Shown here piece after piece: positions 50,174 to 58,980 of a stretch of DNA of 64,000 nucleotides (position 1 is its first letter; each line of letters opens with the position of its first letter). The notes under the pieces are model-generated. The model was given only the letters and a program-made list of their open reading frames with translations, ran no database searches and had not been told where the DNA came from. The position numbers and the translations under genes were made by a program. Origin of the DNA: Chryseobacterium sp. OV279 (GTDB taxonomy: Bacteria > Bacteroidota > Bacteroidia > Flavobacteriales > Weeksellaceae); the NCBI RefSeq assembly GCF_900128945.1, contig NZ_FQUD01000003.1, forward strand, positions 248,001 through 312,000, given 5' to 3'.

Positions 50174-51577
50174 TTACCAGTTTTTATCGATCATAAAGAT
50201 CAGCTGTGTCATGGCAACAGCACCCAAAAGAAGTTCTCTTTTGTTTACTTTATCAAAAGTATCCTGTTCAGAGTGATGGTAATCGAAGTACCTTTGAGTA
50301 TCTACCACCAGTTCTGCCAAAGGAATATCCAGCTTTTTCAGTGGGGATATATCCTGAATAGCTTCAGTCTGGTCAAAATCATAAATCCCGTAAGGAAGGA
50401 AATAGTTTTTCCATTCGAAAATCTGCTTTCGTCTTTGTGGCGGCATATCTAAGGAAAATCCTCTTGGTGAATATCCTCCCGCATCTGTTCCTAAAGCAAA
50501 AACATGTTTTTCATCCTTTTTTTTCACATAGGCTGCATACATTTCGCGTCCCTGTCCTCCGTTTTCGCTGTTGGCATAAAAGACAACTCTTATCGTATGA
50601 TTATTTTCAATACCAAGCGCTTTGAACGTTCTTAAAACTTCAATGCACTGTGCAATACCGGTTCCGTCATCAATAGCGCCTTCCCCAAAATCCCACGAGT
50701 CTAATTGAGCTCCTAAAACGATCACTTTTGCATCCTTTTTACCTTGAATTTCAGCAATGATATTGGGATTGGTCGTGTCGCCTTTTGACTGTGCAGTCAT
50801 ATTTATTTTGGCGGTAACCTTTTGATTTTTCAGTAATTTTTCTAATTCGTCAGCAGATCTTACTCCAATGGATAGGGCCGGAATTCTTACTTTGTCATCA
50901 GGTTCGTAATACACCATTTTGGCATGAGGTATATCATCCATTGCTGTTGTTAACGATCTTATAATTAAAGCTTTTGCTCCTGTTTTTGCAATCACGGAAG
51001 CAGATATTAATTTGGATTTTGCAGTGGCCAGATAAGAATCATTTGTATTAATGATCTTTGGATCCATTGGAAGATTAGCGAAAGCTATTTTACCTTTCAA
51101 TTGCCCCACGGACATGGCATTAAGTTCGGCAGTGGAATTGATTAAAACAATTTCCCCCGTAAGATCTTTTCCGCCTGTGCCTTCAGAATTTCCGAAAGAA
51201 AGCATTCTGATGTTTTTCCAATCCCCGTTAGCGGGTTTTATCTCCAGAGATTCTTTTCCTCTTATCCAGACCGGAGCTTTAGCTTCCATTCTCCAGATCA
51301 TTTCAATACCGATAGATTTGAGCTTTTTTTCTGCCCATTCCACCGCTTTTACATAGCCGGAAGTTCCACTGAATCGCGGTCCTATCCCTTTGGTAAGCTC
51401 GCCGAGATTATCATAGGCTGCGCCGTTGGTCATGATCTCATCCGAGATCTTTTTAAACTCATCATGATAGTTGAATTTCGCCGTGGTCGCCTTTTTTACA
51501 GGTTTTTTCTGGGGCTTTTTTTGAGAAAATAAAAATCCACTCAAAAAGAGTGGAAGTATAATGAAGATTTTTTTCAT
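50174..51577 (-). CDS. M28-like paralog 1 of 3, predicted inactive
   Basis: A 467-residue secreted protein, first gene of the triplet, with a Lys-rich linker after the signal peptide (KKPQKKPVKKATTAK). It aligns along the whole length with its two neighbours. However, the zinc His is Gln (GAQLDSWD, Q291), the His before the Asp pair is Ile (GAIDDG, I302) and the first catalytic Glu is Ser (YANSENG, S337). The second Glu, DAGG and the terminal HH region remain. It is therefore probably a pseudopeptidase, perhaps binding substrates or regulating the active paralogs. Its reading frame is intact, so it is not decaying fast. Confidence 0.9.
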   Translation of the reverse strand: MKKIFIILPLFLSGFLFSQKKPQKKPVKKATTAKFNYHDEFKKISDEIMTNGAAYDNLGELTKGIGPRFSGTSGYVKAVEWAEKKLKSIGIEMIWRMEAKAPVWIRGKESLEIKPANGDWKNIRMLSFGNSEGTGGKDLTGEIVLINSTAELNAMSVGQLKGKIAFANLPMDPKIINTNDSYLATAKSKLISASVIAKTGAKALIIRSLTTAMDDIPHAKMVYYEPDDKVRIPALSIGVRSADELEKLLKNQKVTAKINMTAQSKGDTTNPNIIAEIQGKKDAKVIVLGAQLDSWDFGEGAIDDGTGIAQCIEVLRTFKALGIENNHTIRVVFYANSENGGQGREMYAAYVKKKDEKHVFALGTDAGGYSPRGFSLDMPPQRRKQIFEWKNYFLPYGIYDFDQTEAIQDISPLKKLDIPLAELVVDTQRYFDYHHSEQDTFDKVNKRELLLGAVAMTQLIFMIDKNW

Positions 51578-51632
51578 TTTTTATTTACCTTTCTTTTTCC
51601 GCTTATAAAAGTAGGGAAAAATTAGTAATTTA

Positions 51633-52877
51633 TTAAGGTTTCATATCGTACATTAAGAGTGCTGTAACCAATTTGGGTTCAATGAATGTACATTTCGGAG
51701 GCATGCTCAGTTTCAGATCTGAAATTTTAATCATATCATTGAAACTTACGGGATAAATACCGAAACCGACTTTTCCTTCGCCACTGTCTATTTTCTCCTT
51801 TAAAAAGTTAATTCCCTGTAGATTAGAAGTTCCTTTTGCGTAGGAGATCTTCTCAGAGCTATCGGAATTTTCTATTTTCAGGATATTTTTGAAGATGTAT
51901 TTATCCAAAAGATGATGGTCAAGATTGTCCAGAGACATTTCTCTTGAACGGAGATCATGTTTTACGTGAAGGGAATAGAACTTACCATCCAGATACATGG
52001 AGATATGGAATTTCTGAGAAGGGAAATAGGATGTTTCCCCTTTTTCGTGGATCAGGAAGTACTGGTCCAGTTCTTTTAAAAATTCTTCACTGGTAAGTCC
52101 ATTAAGGTCGGTTAAGATCCTGTTGTAATCATGAATCTTGATCGATTGGTTGGATACGATGAAACTGTATACAAAATTATAGGCTTCCGTACCGTTGTGT
52201 CTCTTGTTTTTCTCTTTATGATGCTTGGCATTCAGAGCGGTAGATCCGATCCTGTGGTGGCCATCTGCAATGTAGAAAGAGTCGATCTGATCAATTACTT
52301 CTTTGAACTGCTGAAGTTTCAGACGGTTGTCTATTCTCCATATCTTATGTCTGATCCCGATAGAATCGATATGGTTGAAAATAGGAACATTCTTCTCTTC
52401 ATGATTCATCAGAAGTTCAATCTTGGAATTCGAAGGATAGGTAAGAAGTACCGGTTCAGCCTGAAGGCTTACTTTTTCCAGATAATGAGCCAGTTTTTCC
52501 TTTTTCTGAGGAATGGTACTTTCATGTCTTTTGATCTTTCCGTTCCAGAAATCTTCAATACTCGCTAATCCAAGCAAGCCTCTGAAAATCTGTTTATTGG
52601 GGTAGATCTGCTCATAAAGATAGTACGCAGAACTGTCCTGGATCAGTTTCTTTTCATCCAGAAGTTCTTCAAACGTTGAACGGATCTTCCTTAAATTCCG
52701 GTCAATATCTTTAGATTTACTTACAACGTAGGGCTTAATCATGTTGATGTAAGTATTTTCAACTTGAGCTTTCTCTGCAATCTCCTCTTGGGTGAAATTG
52801 TCCAGCGGATGCGTAGGGAAAGTGCTCTCAAAGTCTTTATGAGGTCTGATTCCACGGAAAGGTTTAAAAACAGGCAT
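51633..52877 (-). CDS. DUF1015 family protein
   Basis: A 414-residue cytoplasmic protein of DUF1015: the start MPVFKPFRGIRPHKDF, YLYEQIYPNKQIFRGLLGLASIEDF, a conserved core FYIADGHHRIGSTALNA and GIYPVSFNDMIKISDLKLSMPPKCTFIEPKL. Function is not established; the DGHHR motif suggests a metal- or nucleotide-related enzyme. It follows serA by three bases on the same strand, as in other flavobacteria, so it may act in or near serine metabolism. Confidence 0.88.
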   Translation of the reverse strand: MPVFKPFRGIRPHKDFESTFPTHPLDNFTQEEIAEKAQVENTYINMIKPYVVSKSKDIDRNLRKIRSTFEELLDEKKLIQDSSAYYLYEQIYPNKQIFRGLLGLASIEDFWNGKIKRHESTIPQKKEKLAHYLEKVSLQAEPVLLTYPSNSKIELLMNHEEKNVPIFNHIDSIGIRHKIWRIDNRLKLQQFKEVIDQIDSFYIADGHHRIGSTALNAKHHKEKNKRHNGTEAYNFVYSFIVSNQSIKIHDYNRILTDLNGLTSEEFLKELDQYFLIHEKGETSYFPSQKFHISMYLDGKFYSLHVKHDLRSREMSLDNLDHHLLDKYIFKNILKIENSDSSEKISYAKGTSNLQGINFLKEKIDSGEGKVGFGIYPVSFNDMIKISDLKLSMPPKCTFIEPKLVTALLMYDMKP

Positions 52878-52880
52878 ATT

Positions 52881-53846
52881 TTATCTTATGGTTTCTTTTT
52901 GTAGCTTAATAATTTGTTCTGCAAGTTCTGCGCCGATTTTTTCCTGGGCATCCACTGTGTTTCCTCCTACGTGAGGAGAAAGGGATAGTGCAGGGTTCAT
53001 CAGCAAAGGAAGTTCCGGACTTGGCTCGTTTTCAAAAACGTCCAGTGCCGCTCCCGCCACTTTTTCAGATTCGATGAAATCCAGAAGGGTTACTTCATTG
53101 ATGACACCGCCTCTTGCAGTATTCACGATGTAGACGCCGTCTTTCATTTTTTCAAACTGAGGCGTGTCTATGATATATTCATTCGTTTTTGGGGTATTGA
53201 TGCTGATGAAGTCTGTGTCTTTAAGGAATGCATCCATATCATTGGTGGACGTGATTTCAAAATTCAGACGCTGTCCGTCGAAAAAGTCCAGGGTAAGAAC
53301 TTTTGTCTTCGGGTTTTTTGTCAATACTTTGATTTTCATTCCTAATGCAATTCCCATTTTCACCACTTCCTGACCTATACTTCCAAAGCCGATTACTCCA
53401 AGTGTTTTTCCTGAAAGTTCATATGCTTTACTGAATGACTTTTTCATGGCATTGAAATGAGTTTCCCCTTCCAATGGCATCAGCCGGTTCGATTCGTGAA
53501 GGAATCTTGCCAGTGCGAAAAAGTGTCCGAAAACAAGTTCAGCTACTGATTTTGAAGATGCTGTAGGCGTGTTGATCACTTTGATGCCTTTGCTTTTAGC
53601 ATAATCTACGTCAATATTATCCATTCCGATCCCTCCGCGTCCTATGATTTTTAGGCTTGGGCATGCATCGATCATGTCCTGTCTTACTTTCGTCGCGCTT
53701 CTTACCAAAAGAATATCCACGTTATTTTCATTAATGAAATTAATCACGTGATCCTGTGCCACTCTGTTGGGCAGGACTTCAAATCCTGCTTCTGTAAGGG
53801 CCAGTTCTCCTGTTTTTGAGATTCCGTCGTTTGCTAAAACTTTCAT
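52881..53846 (-). CDS. serA: D-3-phosphoglycerate dehydrogenase-type 2-hydroxyacid dehydrogenase
   Basis: A 321-residue NAD-dependent dehydrogenase of the short PGDH type without a C-terminal ACT domain. The Rossmann GVIGFGSIGQEVVKMGIALGMKI and catalytic Arg/Glu/His residues are present (NTARGGVI, DVFENEP, LSPHVGGNT). With serC next upstream it should make 3-phosphohydroxypyruvate for serine synthesis. It is co-transcribed with DUF1015 and perhaps serC. Confidence 0.9.
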   Translation of the reverse strand: MKVLANDGISKTGELALTEAGFEVLPNRVAQDHVINFINENNVDILLVRSATKVRQDMIDACPSLKIIGRGGIGMDNIDVDYAKSKGIKVINTPTASSKSVAELVFGHFFALARFLHESNRLMPLEGETHFNAMKKSFSKAYELSGKTLGVIGFGSIGQEVVKMGIALGMKIKVLTKNPKTKVLTLDFFDGQRLNFEITSTNDMDAFLKDTDFISINTPKTNEYIIDTPQFEKMKDGVYIVNTARGGVINEVTLLDFIESEKVAGAALDVFENEPSPELPLLMNPALSLSPHVGGNTVDAQEKIGAELAEQIIKLQKETIR

Positions 53847-53970
53847 GTGTTATTTAGATTTAAAGATTGAAAAATTCAGCTGTTTAATCATTATTAAATC
53901 GGGGCGCAAATTAATAAATTTTTATTAACTGCTCTAAATCTTTCAATCTTTGAATTTTTTTATGCTTAAA

Positions 53971-55035
53971 TTATTTAATTGATCTCATCACGTCTACCAG
54001 AACCTGCACACTTTCAATAGGTAAAGCGTTGTATAAACTTGCTCTGTATCCACCTAAACTTCTGTGTCCGTTCAGTCCGCTGATTCCTGCAGCCTTCCAT
54101 GCATTGTCAAATTCTTCTTTTTTGCTCTCGTCGATCAGTTTGAAAGAGACATTCATGAGAGAACGGTCTTCTTTTACACAGAACGTTTCAAAAAGAGGAT
54201 TGTTGTCAATCTCATCATATAAAAGTTTTGCTTTTGCTTCATTTCTTGCTTCCGCTGCTGCAATACCGCCATTCTTTTCCAGGTATTGTAACGTCAAAAG
54301 AGAGGCGTAAACAGGGAAAACAGGAGGGGTATTGTACATCGATTCTTTGGAAATGTGCTGAGAATAATCCAGTATAGACAGCATATTTTCTCTTCCTGTC
54401 TTTCCAAGAATTTCTTTTTTGATAACCACTAAAGTTACCCCTGCAGGTCCCATGTTTTTCTGAGCTCCTGCGTAGATCAGATCAAATTTAGAAAAATCTA
54501 ATTGTCTTGAGAAAATATCAGAACTCATATCGCAAACCATCAGTGTATCCACTTCCGGGAAAGATTTCATCTGAGTTCCGTAGATGGTATTGTTTGAGGT
54601 GCAGTGGAAATAATCATATTCTGAACCTACTGTATAATCTTTAGGGATGAACGAGTAGTTTTCTTCTTTGGAAGAACCTACCACATCCACAGTTCCCAGT
54701 TTTTTAGCTTCTTTTACAGCACCTGCTGCCCATGTTCCGGTATCCGTGTAAGCAGCTTTTCCGCCTACTTTCAACAGGTTGTAAGGAACCATCGCAAACT
54801 GCAGGCTTGCACCGCCTCCTAAATAAAGTACTTCATAATCATCGCCAAGGTTCATCAGTCTTTTCACAATGGCACGCGCTTCGTCCATTACGGCAACGAA
54901 ATCCTTACTTCTGTGCGAAATTTCAAGAAGAGACAATCCAATACCGTTAAAATCTAAAATAGCTTCTGCTGATTTTTCGAATACCTCCTGAGGTAAGATG
55001 CATGGCCCTGCGCTGAAGTTGTGCTTTTTGCTCAT
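53971..55035 (-). CDS. serC: Phosphoserine aminotransferase
   Basis: A 354-residue PLP enzyme converting 3-phosphohydroxypyruvate to phosphoserine. The start is MSKKHNFSAGPCILP; eight further codons upstream are unlikely. Segments seen: GPCILP, LLEISHRS, LYLGGGASLQFAMVP, the PLP Lys in AGAQKNMGPAGV and GHRSLGGYRASLYNALP. It is second in the cluster ferredoxin-serC-serA-DUF1015. Confidence 0.95.
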   Translation of the reverse strand: MSKKHNFSAGPCILPQEVFEKSAEAILDFNGIGLSLLEISHRSKDFVAVMDEARAIVKRLMNLGDDYEVLYLGGGASLQFAMVPYNLLKVGGKAAYTDTGTWAAGAVKEAKKLGTVDVVGSSKEENYSFIPKDYTVGSEYDYFHCTSNNTIYGTQMKSFPEVDTLMVCDMSSDIFSRQLDFSKFDLIYAGAQKNMGPAGVTLVVIKKEILGKTGRENMLSILDYSQHISKESMYNTPPVFPVYASLLTLQYLEKNGGIAAAEARNEAKAKLLYDEIDNNPLFETFCVKEDRSLMNVSFKLIDESKKEEFDNAWKAAGISGLNGHRSLGGYRASLYNALPIESVQVLVDVMRSIK

Positions 55036-55128
55036 ATTTTTACTTTTTTGGTTGTGCAAGAATTTTACGGACTTGCGATTTTGTTATTGATATTTTACTA
55101 GATTCTTTGAAATTTGTAGTTAAAAAAA

Positions 55129-55148
55129 CCGCCTCAACGCTGAGACGG
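55129..55148 (-). terminator. Hairpin after the ferredoxin gene
   Basis: CCGCCTCA and TGAGACGG pair with one mismatch and loop ACGC. The left A-run gives a U-run on the minus strand. It may limit read-through from ferredoxin to serC. Confidence 0.7.
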
Positions 55149-55156
55149 AGCCTTTA

Positions 55157-55507
55157 TTATTCACCGTGTAAGAACGCTTTTTTATTAAGCAGCGCTTCAT
55201 CAGATTCTACGTGGTCTTCATCAGGAACACAACAATCTACCGGGCAGACCGCTGCACACTGAGGTTCTTCGTGGAATCCTTTACATTCCGTACATTTATC
55301 GGTTACAATGAAATATACATCATCACTCACAGGTTCCTGTGGCGAATCTGCGTCTACAGTAAGTCCTGACGGCAAGGTTACAGTACCTGCAAGAGCAGTA
55401 CCTTCAGAAGCTTTCCAGTCTACGGCCCCTTCATATATGGCATTATTTGGGCATTCCGGTTCACAGGCACCACAATTAATGCATTCATCAGTTATTTTAA
55501 TAGCCAT
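55157..55507 (-). CDS. 4Fe-4S dicluster ferredoxin
   Basis: A 116-residue ferredoxin with two clusters: CINCGACEPECPNN (residues about 10-23) and CTECKGFHEEPQCAAVCPVDCC, in which a longer insertion splits the second cluster motif. It carries electrons for a reductase or oxidoreductase; partner unknown. It is divergent from the acyl-CoA reductase gene with 59 bases between starts. Confidence 0.93.
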   Translation of the reverse strand: MAIKITDECINCGACEPECPNNAIYEGAVDWKASEGTALAGTVTLPSGLTVDADSPQEPVSDDVYFIVTDKCTECKGFHEEPQCAAVCPVDCCVPDEDHVESDEALLNKKAFLHGE

Positions 55508-55566
55508 CGCTAATTTTTTTTAAATTTGCACAAAATTACAAAATATTCCCCAATTTAAAAGTAATT

Positions 55567-56601
55567 ATGAATATCGAAAATCAAGTTTTAGGACTTATTA
55601 AGTTAAGCGAGTACATAAAAGAGTTCTTAGCAAAGGATTCTGCGGATTATAATGATCATGATAATGAGTTTGAATCACTGCTGAAAAGATCCGAAATAGA
55701 AAATCCGTGGTTTACCATGGAAAACCAAAAGTTTGCTCTGAATGAATGGACCCAGCTGCTTACTCAGGAAAATATAAATAACTGGATCGGAAACTATTCC
55801 GTTTCAAAAGCTTCAAAAAGAGTAGGATTGATCCTAGCTGGAAATATTCCTCTGGTTGGGTTTCACGATGTAATATCTGTGGTTTTAAGCGGTCATATCC
55901 CATTAATCAAATTATCTTCAAAGGATAAACGAATGGTTCCGTTCCTGTTAGAAAAATGGAATGAATTTTCCGGTGGTACCATACCGTTTGAATTCGTTGA
56001 AAGACTCGAGAATTTCGATGCGGTGATTGCGACAGGCAGTAATAATACGGCCAGATATCTTGAATATTATTTTAAAGATCATTTGAGCATCATCAGAAAA
56101 AACAGAACTTCTGCGGCGGTTTTAAAGGGAGATGAGACTCCTGAAGAGCTTCAGCTTCTGGCCGAAGATATTTTCAGATATTTCGGGCTTGGATGCAGAA
56201 ATGTGACCAGAATTTTTATTCCGGAGGATTTTGTGATCGACAGGCTGTTTGAAAGTTTTACAGGATTCCAGGATATCATCAATCATCATAAATATGCAAA
56301 CAATTACGATTATAACAGAGCGGTTTACCTTCTGAATCGTGATCTGTTCTGGGATAATAATTTTGTAATGCTGAAAGAAGATGATAAACTTTTCAGTCCG
56401 CTTTCTGTGATCAATTTCAGTCGATATTCATCACTTGATGAAGTGAAAAGTTTCCTTGCTGAAAATGAGGGAGATATCCAGTGTATCGTAGCTAAAGAAG
56501 AGCTTGGATTAGACTCCATTCCTTTTGGTGAGGCCCAGCATCCGGCTCTCGATACCTATGCCGACAATGTAGATACGATGAAATTTTTGGAAGTGGTCTG
56601 A
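55567..56601 (+). CDS. Acyl-CoA reductase (LuxC-like)
   Basis: A 344-residue protein resembling the acyl-CoA reductase (LuxC) family of flavobacteria: RVGLILAGNIPLVGFHDVISVVLSGH, IKLSSKD, ATGSNNTARYLEYYF and the conserved GLGCRNVTRIFIPEDF. The Cys in LGCRN (about 217) is the probable nucleophile. It would reduce acyl-CoA to aldehyde with NADPH. It is divergent from ferredoxin/serC/serA. Confidence 0.85.
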   Translation: MNIENQVLGLIKLSEYIKEFLAKDSADYNDHDNEFESLLKRSEIENPWFTMENQKFALNEWTQLLTQENINNWIGNYSVSKASKRVGLILAGNIPLVGFHDVISVVLSGHIPLIKLSSKDKRMVPFLLEKWNEFSGGTIPFEFVERLENFDAVIATGSNNTARYLEYYFKDHLSIIRKNRTSAAVLKGDETPEELQLLAEDIFRYFGLGCRNVTRIFIPEDFVIDRLFESFTGFQDIINHHKYANNYDYNRAVYLLNRDLFWDNNFVMLKEDDKLFSPLSVINFSRYSSLDEVKSFLAENEGDIQCIVAKEELGLDSIPFGEAQHPALDTYADNVDTMKFLEVV

Positions 56602-56646
56602 TTTTCGTATCTTAACTCACTTATTTCAACAAATACCAAATAGATT

Positions 56647-57090
56647 ATGAAGACAATATTTTTAGGACTTACATTGTTTGCTGCACAGCTGATGTTTGCT
56701 CAGAAAGTGACTGGAGTAAAGGTTGAGAAGGCTCAGAAAGAGGTGCCTGCACAGCTTAGCAAAGAGAAGATTAATCTGTATAATGACAATTTTCTCAAGT
56801 TTGTTGATGCCCTAAAATCTTCGGACCGACCAGCAGTTGATGCACTTCTTTCAGAGAAAGTGAAAGAAATCGTTACGGATGATGTTCTGAAAAAGGTGAA
56901 GGAAGGGTTTGATGTGAACAAGAAGCTTGAAATTTTAAAAACAGGTTACCACAAATTAATGGATGGGTCCAGTTTGCCAAGCATCAATTATAAATACGCC
57001 GGAGATTCTTCTTCAAAAGAGGTGATTATGGCTGTATTTGAAGAGGATGGAAAAATCCTTGGGGTGATGCCTGCGAAGAAAGATAAATAA
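56647..57090 (+). CDS. Secreted protein, unknown function
   Basis: A 147-residue protein with a signal peptide (MKTIFLGLTLFAAQLMFAQ). The mature part is helical and charged (KVTGVKVEKAQKEVPAQLSKEKINLYNDNFLKFVDALKSS...) with a short beta end (SKEVIMAVFEEDGKILGVMPAKKDK). No family recognised. It lies 45 bases after the acyl-CoA reductase and 25 bases before the Bax-inhibitor gene, so it is probably in a small operon. Confidence 0.65.
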   Translation: MKTIFLGLTLFAAQLMFAQKVTGVKVEKAQKEVPAQLSKEKINLYNDNFLKFVDALKSSDRPAVDALLSEKVKEIVTDDVLKKVKEGFDVNKKLEILKTGYHKLMDGSSLPSINYKYAGDSSSKEVIMAVFEEDGKILGVMPAKKDK

Positions 57091-57115
57091 TTTAATGTTC
57101 AAATAAAAAATAACT

Positions 57116-57805
57116 ATGATGACAGATGTTTTAGTTGCTCATTCCTCAGAGGTGGAAAAGGCGGCTTTTTACAGAAAAACGTATTTACATGTTGCTTTAT
57201 CAATCCTTGCGTTTATCGGGGTTGAAACTATTTTATTGAAAACGGTTCCGGTAGAAATCATTGCGATGATGTTCGGGCAGAAATATACCTGGCTACTGAT
57301 TATCGGTGTTTTTTGGCTGGCTTCTATGCTGGCTTCGAAATGGTCGCTTTCACAGAGCAGAACGACGCAGTATTTCGGATTAGGATTTTACATCATTCTG
57401 GAAGCGGTGATCTTTATGCCAATGCTTTATATCGCTGCAGGAATGCAGGGTGGTGGGAATATTATTTTCCAGGCTGCTATGCTTACGATTGCGATGTTTG
57501 CGGGACTTTCACTGATCGCATTTACATCTAAGAGAGATTTTTCATTCTTAAGAAATATCATCATCATCGGAGGTTTTCTTTCGATTGGACTGATTGTAGC
57601 AGGCGCTATTTTCGGATTCAACCTGGGGCTTTGGTTCTCGGTAGGAATGATGGTGCTGGCTTCTGCAAGTATTCTGTATGAAACCAGTAAGCTTAAAAAT
57701 GTATATACGACGGGACAGTATGTGGGAGCTTCTTTACAGCTTTTTGCGTCTATTATGCTGTTGTTCTGGTATATTCTTAGAATCCTGATGAGCAGAAGAA
57801 GCTAA
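57116..57805 (+). CDS. Bax inhibitor-1/YccA family membrane protein
   Basis: A 229-residue protein with about seven hydrophobic segments, starting with LHVALSILAFIGVETILLKTV and ending with LQLFASIMLLFWYILRILMSRRS. The motif LKNVYTTGQYVGASLQLFASIM in the last segments is typical of the family. It starts at ATG 57116 or the next codon. Bacterial members are pH-sensitive calcium-leak or stress proteins. Confidence 0.9.
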   Translation: MMTDVLVAHSSEVEKAAFYRKTYLHVALSILAFIGVETILLKTVPVEIIAMMFGQKYTWLLIIGVFWLASMLASKWSLSQSRTTQYFGLGFYIILEAVIFMPMLYIAAGMQGGGNIIFQAAMLTIAMFAGLSLIAFTSKRDFSFLRNIIIIGGFLSIGLIVAGAIFGFNLGLWFSVGMMVLASASILYETSKLKNVYTTGQYVGASLQLFASIMLLFWYILRILMSRRS

Positions 57806-58280
57806 ATTTAGTGATGAGTTTTAAGTTATGAATGATGAGTTTTAAAACATTATTCTAGCATCAATATACAATCCTGGTGATCTATTTCATCAGGATTTTT
57901 TTATCTGCAATCTTTAAATCTTTGAATGCTTGAATCTTTCAATTTTTAACCACAAATACCACAAATGGCTTCACAAATATCACAATTGACAGGCTAAAAC
58001 ATTCGTGTAATTAGTGTAAAAAATTCGTGTCATTCGTGTTTTAACAAAACATTTGAACCCAAAAAATCCAGATGACATTCACCGGGATTTTTAATAGGAT
58101 TCCTTAATCTATACAAACAACGGCAACCGCATCAGCAATGGCATATTACAGAAGCTTTGAAGCACGTGTTATCAATGAAATTAAAGAATGGAGAAAATAT
58201 AGTATCGAGGAAAGCCTCAGTAGTATTGTGTTTGAATCTTTTAATTATTAAATCTTTAAATGATTAAATAAAGAAAAAAA
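57806..58280. other. Gap with repeats and a terminator
   Basis: It holds a GATGAGTTTTAA repeat (twice, from 57813), the terminator at 57870-57897, and a region with AACCACAAATACCACAAATG and ATTCGTGTAATTAGTGT / TTCGTGTCATTCGTG units (from 57948). Such units are common intergenic repeats. A 37-codon frame at 58138-58251 (MAYYRSFEARVINEIKEW...) may be a gene remnant; see rejected list. Confidence 0.5.
57870..57897 (+). terminator. Intrinsic terminator of the Bax-inhibitor gene
   Basis: AATCCTG and CAGGATT with inner TGA/TCA form the stem, followed by TTTTTTATC. It is 64 bases after the stop. Confidence 0.85.
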
Positions 58281-58529
58281 TTATTTATCAATAGATCCTA
58301 AGACCTTCTGTGCAAAAGAATTTAAAGCGTCTTTTTCGCTCATTCCGTTCTGAACACTGGCGTGTACTTCCAAAGCACCACAGATATTGGTGATCAGTTC
58401 TCCTGCTACGTTCAGATCTTCTTCACTGGTTCCTCTGAACTCGCAGAAGCTTTCTAAAACCTCTAACGTTTTTTCAAGATTCTCAGGAGTCTGGTTCTGA
58501 TAAAACTGTCTGATTACGGGTAATTTCAT
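58281..58529 (-). CDS. DUF6952-like small protein
   Basis: An 82-residue all-helical acidic protein (MKLPVIRQFYQNQTPENLEKTLEVLESFCEFRGTSEEDLNVAGELITNICGALEVH...). It directly overlaps the start of its neighbour: its ATG and the thioredoxin stop share one base. The linked pair with thioredoxin is typical of flavobacteria, and the family number is from memory. Two Cys (28, 50) might be thioredoxin targets. Confidence 0.75.
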   Translation of the reverse strand: MKLPVIRQFYQNQTPENLEKTLEVLESFCEFRGTSEEDLNVAGELITNICGALEVHASVQNGMSEKDALNSFAQKVLGSIDK

Positions 58530-58837
58530 TATTGTAGTTCGTTAAAAAGGTTAATTAAACTTTCTGCCTGGTTGCTCTGTACCTGATTCACCAATTCTCC
58601 GTTTTTGAAAACTGCGAAAGTAGGAAGGTTGTCTACAGTGGCTAATTTTCTGCTTTCAGGAAGCTTTTCAGCATCTACGTATAAGAATGGAATCTCTTCG
58701 TTTTCTGAGGCTAATTTTTTGAATTTAGGCTTCATGATTCTGCAGTTTCCGCACCATGTGGCGCCGTACTGAACCACTACTTTTTCATTGTCGTTAACGA
58801 TATTTTGTAAGGTATCTTCTGTTAATTCTGTGTACAT
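58529..58837 (-). CDS. Thioredoxin
   Basis: A 102-residue thioredoxin fold with active-site WCGNC (W28, C29, C32); the usual sequence is WCGPC, and the Asn in place of Pro changes redox potential in other proteins. The cis-Pro is in VDNLPTFAVFK. It is co-transcribed with the DUF6952 gene, and the peroxiredoxin gene upstream on the same strand may use it for recycling. Confidence 0.93.
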   Translation of the reverse strand: MYTELTEDTLQNIVNDNEKVVVQYGATWCGNCRIMKPKFKKLASENEEIPFLYVDAEKLPESRKLATVDNLPTFAVFKNGELVNQVQSNQAESLINLFNELQ

Positions 58838-58858
58838 AAGTTAAATTTTATGAAATTT

Positions 58859-58968
58859 AACAATGTAGCAATTAGATAATGTACCAGTGTAACAATTAAA
58901 ATATAGGTTTTCAAATATTGTTACATTGCTACACTGATATATTGTTACACTAGTATTGCTACATTGTT
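58859..58968. repeat. Nested inverted repeats between thioredoxin and peroxiredoxin genes
   Basis: The outer arms AACAATGTAGCAAT (58859-58872) and ATTGCTACATTGTT (58955-58968) are exact reverse complements. Inner arms AGTGTAACAAT (58886-58896) and ATTGTTACACT (58941-58951) are also exact. The whole can fold into a stable cruciform-like hairpin, and contains repeated TTGTTACATTGCTACAC units. Confidence 0.7.
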
Positions 58969-58980
58969 ATAGTGTTTTGA

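Noticed and set aside
58138..58251. A 37-codon frame beginning MAYYRSFEARVINEIKEW
   Set aside because: It is short, lies in a repeat-rich gap and I cannot match it to a family; it could be a fragment of an old gene, but there is too little to call.
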